5,519 bases of DNA from Oscillospiraceae bacterium. Lineage in GTDB: Bacteria > Bacillota_A > Clostridia > Oscillospirales > Oscillospiraceae. The notes beneath the pieces are model-generated. The model did no database searches. It saw only the letters and a list, made by a program, of their open reading frames with translations, and was not told where the DNA came from. The position numbers were made by a program, and so were the translations under genes. Within the stretch, counting starts at the first letter, position 1. Each line of letters opens with the position of its first letter. The stretch covers positions 1 to 5,519 of the forward strand of contig JAGBEM010000228.1 in the NCBI GenBank assembly GCA_017936985.1. Reading direction: 5' to 3'. Below, piece by piece: positions 3,093 to 5,519 of this stretch.

Positions 3093-5519
3093 ATGCTTGA
3101 CTGGATATTTGAAGGCATCGTCGGTTGGGTAGCAAGCATCGTATCTCAAGCAATGGATGCAGTTTCTGCTCTGTTCCTTGAGGCGCTCGGCACCGATATG
3201 ACAGCCATGGAGGAATACTTTCCCTTCGTAACCAAAGCCTTTGACGTGATACAGGTCACAGCCTGGGCGATCTTGATATTGATCACCGTATGGCAACTGT
3301 TTCGAGCATTCGGAGGACCAATTACAGAAGCGGAAAACCCGTGGCATCTATTAATCCGTGGCGCGCTGTTTGCATTCCTCATCGGCTATGCCAAACCCAT
3401 ATTCCTAACGTGCTTGTCGATTGCCCGAGCGCCGTACACAGCACTGATGGATATCACAATGACTGGCTCGGATTTCACCTTTGCCGGTATTGAGCAAGCA
3501 CTTACCAATGGCCTAACCTCAATCATAGCGGTGGCCAGTGTGGTGGGTATGATCCTGATTCTGATCCTGGAGATCGCATTGGGTTGGAACTACTTCAAGC
3601 TCCTTCTGGAGACGGTTGAACGGTACATCGTAGTTGGTGTTCTGTGCTACACATCTCCTCTGGCGTTCTGCATGGGTGCATCCAAGGCAACAAACCCTGT
3701 GTTCAAGTCTTGGTGTCGCATGGTTGGTTCCCAACTCTTGCTGCTGGTGATGAATGTTTGGTTCCTGAGAGGCTTTGCTTCCTCTATGGGCCAATACATC
3801 GCCAACGGTGGCGCTCTTACGACAGGAAAAGGTAGCATCTTCCTTTGGCTGTTCTGCGCGATCGCCTATCTGAAGACTGCACAGAAGTTTGACAGTTATT
3901 TGGGAGCGATCGGTTTGAATGTAGCTCAGACCGGCAGTGGCATGGGAATGGAGCTGTTGATGGCAGCTCGTGTAATCACCGGTGTCGGCGGCGGTATGAC
4001 TCGCAGTGCCGGCAGTATGTTTGGCAGAGCAGGCGGTAGCGTTGCAACCGGAACCGGTGCAGCTGCAGCTGGCTTTGCGCAGGGCTTTGCAAACAGATTT
4101 AGTCCCAACTCTTATGTCCGCGATGCTGTCGTTCAAGGCGGTCAACGGATGGGCTTCGGAGGAGGCGCCGGCTTTATGGCTCGTGCCTTCGGTGGTATTG
4201 CCGCAAGAAATGGTGCTACTTTGAACAGTAACTCCATTTCTTCTGTGGCAACCAGAACGCCTAACGCATCCGGCACCATCGCCGGTGACATTGCAGATCG
4301 CAGTTTGGGCAACTACATGCCTCAGATGCAGGGCTTCCAGCTTCAGGGCACGCAGATTACAGGCGGACACATCAGTACAACGGCGATTTCTCCCGATGGT
4401 AAGCAATCTGCTGTTGATATGTACAGCGCTGCTCAGTATGAAAAGCCTGACGCGCCTCACAGCGTGGTTACTGCATCCGACGGAAGTCAGTGGTATCAGA
4501 TGGCCAGCGGCGAAGGCCGTGGTGCTTTCTACGATGCTCCTGTATTCAACGGTATGTCTGCAGATGTGCCTCAGGGTACCGGATCTCCTGTTGGCGACGG
4601 TACACCTATGGATCCTGCTGTTGGAGGTATGCCCACCACAGGTGGCGACACAACCCAGTTGGATCCTGGCGGAGTCGATGGAACACCAATCGGTGTCTCC
4701 TCCGACACACCTCAGATCGCTGGAGACCCTGGAGATATTTCTGTTCCCGGTACCACAGTTGTGGCTGGTGGCGCAGAAGTGATCGATGGTACGCCCATGG
4801 ATGTCAATATACCTGACGGCGGTGTTGTGGCTGCCGGTGTTGCTGCGGGTGAAGATTTCCCCGAGGCTCCCCAAGGCGGAGGCTTTGTTGCTGGTGTTCC
4901 TTACCACGGCGAAGAGCCTATGGATGGTTCTGGCGGGTATGGTCCTGCAGACGGAGGCTCTGGATTCTATTCCGAGGCACCTCTGGTTGCAGCAACCTTC
5001 CCCAGCGCACCCGAAGGTACCGCACTGCGCACAGTGGATGAAGGTGTTATTGAAGCAAGTAGCCCGGATGGCGGAAACACACTATGGTACAACAGCGCCT
5101 ATTTCCAGGAGCCCGATGCGCCTCACTCTGTCATGCAGTCTGCCAACGGAGTCGACTGGTATGCTATGCAGCAACACGCGGATGTTCCCCAGTTTGAAAC
5201 TGGAGACGCAGCCGAAAGCTACAACCAGGCAACCTTCCAGCAGTTCATGCCCGGCTACGGTGAGCAGGTCTATCAGGTGGATGGATCCCATCGTCAGGAC
5301 GGACACTTTGAAGTCCGCAACGAGGATGGATCCGGCACCCGATTCTATGACACAGCCCAGTACGCTGCGCCTCGCGGAGACTACCAAGTCTTTGAAGATG
5401 CACGCGGAAGTCAGTGGTATGCAATCCGTGGAGAAGCAGCTGTGGAGCGCCGACCCGTCTATGAGCAAGGACGTGCGGTCTATGACGGTGATAAGCTTCG
5501 TACCGAGACGGTGGAAACC
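3093..5519 (+). CDS. trbL: VirB6/TrbL-like conjugal transfer channel protein with a long repeat-bearing tail, C-terminus outside the window
   Basis: The frame is open from ATG 3093 to the last base (809 codons, no stop). GGAGGTGA (3079-3086) precedes the start by six bases. The role expected is the polytopic inner-membrane core of the mating channel (VirB6/TrbL family, as in Tn1549/CTn-type ICEs). Residues 1-265 show about six membrane helices, roughly at 52-70, 86-105, 141-164, 178-196, 212-228 and 247-262, with the conserved-looking RYIVVGVLCYTSPLAFCMG stretch at 177-195. Residues about 280-345 are the Gly/Ala/Met-rich segment usual after the last helix. From about 346 on the protein is soluble, acidic, poor in Lys and free of Cys, with three copies of a ~45-residue repeat (near 426-474, 652-697, 737-780) and a Gly/Pro/Asp-rich linker with DGTPMD motifs. 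Proteins of this family that I know of end far sooner, so the tail is unusual. Confidence 0.85.
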   Translation, partial: MLDWIFEGIVGWVASIVSQAMDAVSALFLEALGTDMTAMEEYFPFVTKAFDVIQVTAWAILILITVWQLFRAFGGPITEAENPWHLLIRGALFAFLIGYAKPIFLTCLSIARAPYTALMDITMTGSDFTFAGIEQALTNGLTSIIAVASVVGMILILILEIALGWNYFKLLLETVERYIVVGVLCYTSPLAFCMGASKATNPVFKSWCRMVGSQLLLLVMNVWFLRGFASSMGQYIANGGALTTGKGSIFLWLFCAIAYLKTAQKFDSYLGAIGLNVAQTGSGMGMELLMAARVITGVGGGMTRSAGSMFGRAGGSVATGTGAAAAGFAQGFANRFSPNSYVRDAVVQGGQRMGFGGGAGFMARAFGGIAARNGATLNSNSISSVATRTPNASGTIAGDIADRSLGNYMPQMQGFQLQGTQITGGHISTTAISPDGKQSAVDMYSAAQYEKPDAPHSVVTASDGSQWYQMASGEGRGAFYDAPVFNGMSADVPQGTGSPVGDGTPMDPAVGGMPTTGGDTTQLDPGGVDGTPIGVSSDTPQIAGDPGDISVPGTTVVAGGAEVIDGTPMDVNIPDGGVVAAGVAAGEDFPEAPQGGGFVAGVPYHGEEPMDGSGGYGPADGGSGFYSEAPLVAATFPSAPEGTALRTVDEGVIEASSPDGGNTLWYNSAYFQEPDAPHSVMQSANGVDWYAMQQHADVPQFETGDAAESYNQATFQQFMPGYGEQVYQVDGSHRQDGHFEVRNEDGSGTRFYDTAQYAAPRGDYQVFEDARGSQWYAIRGEAAVERRPVYEQGRAVYDGDKLRTETVET
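4368..5438 (+). repeat. Three protein-level repeats of a DG...Y...WY module in the tail of the VirB6-like protein
   Basis: Copies span about 4368-4514, 5046-5183 and 5301-5438. They align as SPDGKQSAVDMYSAAQYEKP, SPDGGNTLWYNSAYFQEP and NEDGSGTRFYDTAQYAAP. Each is followed by a stretch with V and then SDGSQWYQM, SANGVDWYAM or DARGSQWYAI. Copies 1 and 2 share PDAPHSV. Copies 1 and 3 share 16 identical bases, CGGAAGTCAGTGGTAT (4481-4496 and 5405-5420). The module looks like a small beta-rich fold with an invariant WY pair. More copies may follow past the window end. Confidence 0.7.
4596..4928 (+). repeat. Gly/Pro/Asp-rich linker with recurring DGTPMD motif
   Basis: DGTPMD is encoded at 4596-4613 and 4785-4802, DGTPI at 4677-4691 and EEPMDG near 4911-4928. 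The linker between repeat copies 1 and 2 is rich in Gly, Pro, Asp, Thr and Val, lacks Cys and nearly lacks Lys, and is predicted disordered. It probably acts as a flexible spacer. Confidence 0.45.

Larger units (their letters stand above)
197..5519. mobile_element. Left part of an integrative conjugative element; left boundary near 196/197, right end outside the window
   Basis: The boundary is inferred from the abrupt loss of SpoIVB similarity after the ATG at 194-196 and from a fall in GC from about 60% (1-180) to 45% (181-480), by hand count. The content beyond it is typical of ICEs of Firmicutes: a DUF5348 protein, regulatory-type proteins, a VirB2-like pilin and a VirB6/TrbL-like protein, all on the plus strand. 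No recombinase gene is visible, so it is expected at the other end. The exact crossover cannot be fixed without the empty site: a large serine recombinase would leave only a two-base core, while a tyrosine recombinase would leave a longer repeat at both ends. Confidence 0.75.

Noticed and set aside
2628..3347. 239-codon minus-strand frame across the pilin gene and the start of the VirB6-like gene
   Set aside because: It is antisense to two well supported genes and crosses the attenuator, with a product of random appearance.
4285..4782. 165-codon plus-strand frame within the VirB6-like gene
   Set aside because: It is a +1-frame shadow of the repeat tail, and the protein-level repeats exist only in the main frame.
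3519..4907. 462-codon open frame on the minus strand
   Set aside because: It lies wholly inside the VirB6-like gene, which is open on the plus strand with membrane helices and repeats. The minus product is a His/Ser/Thr/Cys/Arg-rich string with no domain and no ribosome binding site; it is a shadow.
1..5519. tRNA or rRNA genes
   Set aside because: I saw no cloverleaf or conserved rRNA segment on either strand; the attachment site is in a protein gene rather than a tRNA.

Overview
The window looks like the left end of an integrative conjugative element (ICE) inserted in the chromosome of a spore-forming member of the Clostridia, probably of the Oscillospiraceae type. The host assignment rests on the first ~196 bases, which encode an in-frame piece of SpoIVB, the sporulation signalling protease found only in endospore formers, and on a GC content near 60% there (108 of 180 bases by hand count). 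The element side drops to about 45% GC over the next 300 bases. Its coding regions carry strong AGGAGG-type ribosome binding sites, and its genes are of kinds typical of ICEs of gut Firmicutes.

Layout. Bases 2-196: host spoIVB, cut at the codon of its catalytic serine. From about 197: mobile element. Bases 197-480 hold no confident gene: there is a weak 57-codon reading frame (223-396), a TATAAT box and a pair of hairpins, the second a strong terminator (434-471). Bases 492-704 encode a DUF5348-type small protein, followed by a second strong terminator (717-746). Bases 776-1837 and 1837-2463 are two genes that overlap by one base. The first encodes an unrecognised protein with two likely winged-helix regions and a C-x2-C-x2-C-x3-C cluster. 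The second encodes a helical protein with a C-terminal helix-turn-helix resembling ArpU/RinA-type late regulators. Bases 2464-2687 are a dense control region: seven head-to-tail 11-bp repeats, an extended -10 promoter overlapping the last repeats, a 5' hairpin and a terminator-like leader structure. Bases 2688-3056 encode a VirB2/TrbC-like pilin subunit. From 3093 to beyond the window end runs a VirB6/TrbL-like channel protein with a very long soluble tail of repeats.

How it works together (inference). The pilin and VirB6-like protein start the type IV secretion operon of the element, and the repeat/promoter/attenuator block is its switch. The two upstream DNA-binding-type genes are the obvious candidates to work that switch. 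Terminators lie just ahead of three successive gene starts, which suggests that passage of RNA polymerase through the element is gated by antitermination or attenuation. Relaxase, coupling protein, VirB4 ATPase and recombinase are not in this window and would be expected downstream. The points most worth a second look are the insertion at the SpoIVB active-site serine, the 11-bp repeat array on the transfer promoter, and the repeat-bearing tail of the VirB6-like protein.
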